Assembly: GCA_023135545.1 (NCBI GenBank)
Contig: JAGLSY010000293.1
Coordinates: 1 to 5,765 of the forward strand
Length of the DNA stretch: 5,765 nt
Source: Thermoplasmata archaeon
GTDB lineage: Archaea > Thermoplasmatota > Thermoplasmata > SG8-5 > JAGLSY01
Direction: 5' to 3'
Part shown: positions 5,341-5,765 of the stretch, one piece after another
Numbering within the stretch: the first letter of the stretch is position 1
How the letters are laid out: each line of letters begins with the position of its first letter
The notes under the pieces: model-generated
What the model saw: only the letters and a program-made list of their open reading frames with translations
The model's database searches: none
What the model was told of the DNA's origin: nothing
Program-made: the position numbers and the translations under genes

Positions 5341-5724
5341 TCAATCTATTTTGATGTTGAGCCCCTTCTTTTCCATCTTTTCCTTTATCTTCTTTTCGAT
5401 ATCGTCATCGAAATCAGGACCGGGTCCGTGGCCGCCGCCGATGTTTATCACCTTGCTGTCACCACCGCCGATTCCTCCGAGGGCCTGGCTTATCATGCTG
5501 CCTGGGCTGGAGCTGTCCATGAACTTCTTGGTGAGCTCAAAGGCCTGCTCCGGGGGCATTCCGCTTTCCACCATGGTCTTGTAGAACTCGGCCACCGTCT
5601 TTCCGAACTCCTTGGTCCTCTCCGGGTTGAAGAGGGTTTCGGTTATCTCGTTCAGCAACTTGGGAACGGTTTCGGAAACCGCTTCCAATATCTCCTTGAC
5701 TTCCTGCGCGTCTTTGTCTGCCAT
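5341..5724 (-). CDS. Acidic helical protein with Gly-rich linker, unknown function
   Basis: I do not recognise a family. The 127-residue protein has about 24 Asp/Glu and 17 Lys/Arg. Residues 1-69 look fully helical, ending in a helical hairpin EFYKTMVESGMPPEQAFELT (46-65). A Ser/Gly-rich linker (71-103, with GGIGGG and INIGGGHGPGP) follows. The C-terminal part is a highly charged helix (about 104-120) and a short hydrophobic end. There is no signal peptide or membrane segment. The ATG at 5724 has an excellent SD, AAGGAGGT (5732-5739), at 7-nt spacing, so the start is secure and translation is probably strong. The basic protein gene follows directly and may overlap by 4 nt. The two share a helical-hairpin motif and have opposite charge, suggesting a complex or an ancient duplication of the module. 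Confidence 0.85.
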   Translation of the reverse strand: MADKDAQEVKEILEAVSETVPKLLNEITETLFNPERTKEFGKTVAEFYKTMVESGMPPEQAFELTKKFMDSSSPGSMISQALGGIGGGDSKVINIGGGHGPGPDFDDDIEKKIKEKMEKKGLNIKID

Positions 5725-5731
5725 TTTTCAT

Positions 5732-5739
5732 ACCTCCTT
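5732..5739 (-). promoter_or_regulatory. Strong Shine-Dalgarno AAGGAGGT
   Basis: This near-perfect complement of the 16S rRNA tail lies 7 nt before ATG 5724 and fixes that start. It overlaps the TAA of the possible upstream reading frame and the distal arm of a leader stem (5754-5760 with 5739-5745). Confidence 0.75.
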
Positions 5740-5765
5740 AAGCGGTTCTTTTCCCGCTCATAATC
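5738..5765 (-). CDS. Possible 3' end of an upstream gene, cut by window edge
   Basis: On the minus strand the final bases read as codons for I-M-S-G-K-R-T-A and a TAA stop that overlaps the SD of the 127-aa gene. A stop overlapping the next gene's SD is typical of operons, so this may be the tail of a preceding gene. With only eight codons visible it could equally be leader sequence. Confidence 0.25.

Noticed and set aside
5269..5763. 164-codon plus-strand frame
   Set aside because: It is antisense to the acidic protein gene, which has a perfect SD; Leu/His-rich shadow composition.

Overview
The window is archaeal. It carries an archaeal-type 20S proteasome beta subunit, a KH-domain beta-CASP ribonuclease of the aCPSF1/FttA family, a stand-alone NAD kinase and a small JAMM/MPN+ metalloprotease, with TATA-like promoters and a mixture of strong Shine-Dalgarno (SD) and apparently leaderless starts. 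The gene content and moderate GC fit a euryarchaeote, perhaps Thermoplasmatota-like, but the lineage cannot be fixed from the sequence alone. No rRNA, tRNA, CRISPR array, insertion sequence or other mobile element was seen.

Layout: the plus strand holds only the 3' two-thirds of a class I cysteine desulfurase (1-792, cut by the window edge). A 192-base spacer (793-984) follows. It has a TATA-like box, a G-rich tract and a perfect 8-bp hairpin, and separates this gene from convergent genes. Everything else is on the minus strand. In transcription order these are: the possible last codons of an unknown gene at the right edge; an acidic 127-aa protein (5341-5724); a strongly basic protein of about 81 aa (5054-5299); a spacer with a promoter and an inverted repeat; NAD kinase (4122-4925); the JAMM protease (3736-4113), 8 nt after it; a 169-base regulatory spacer; proteasome beta (2925-3566); and aCPSF1/FttA (985-2892), close behind it.

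The core theme is macromolecule turnover. The JAMM protease is expected to remove ubiquitin-like SAMP tags, and the proteasome beta subunit degrades proteins. aCPSF1/FttA cleaves nascent RNA 3' ends and terminates transcription. Proteasome beta next to aCPSF1 is an arrangement I recall from other archaea such as Methanocaldococcus jannaschii. The JAMM gene directly upstream makes it a neat protein-tag and proteasome neighbourhood. NAD kinase supplies NADP and may be co-transcribed with the JAMM gene for no direct functional reason.

The least explained part is the pair of small proteins at 5054-5724. One is acidic and one basic, and they share a short helix-turn-helix-like module, so they may be partners of unknown function. 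Non-coding signals worth checking are a palindrome between two candidate psmB TATA boxes, a terminator-like hairpin inside the last codons of the basic protein gene, and an inverted repeat abutting the nadK SD.
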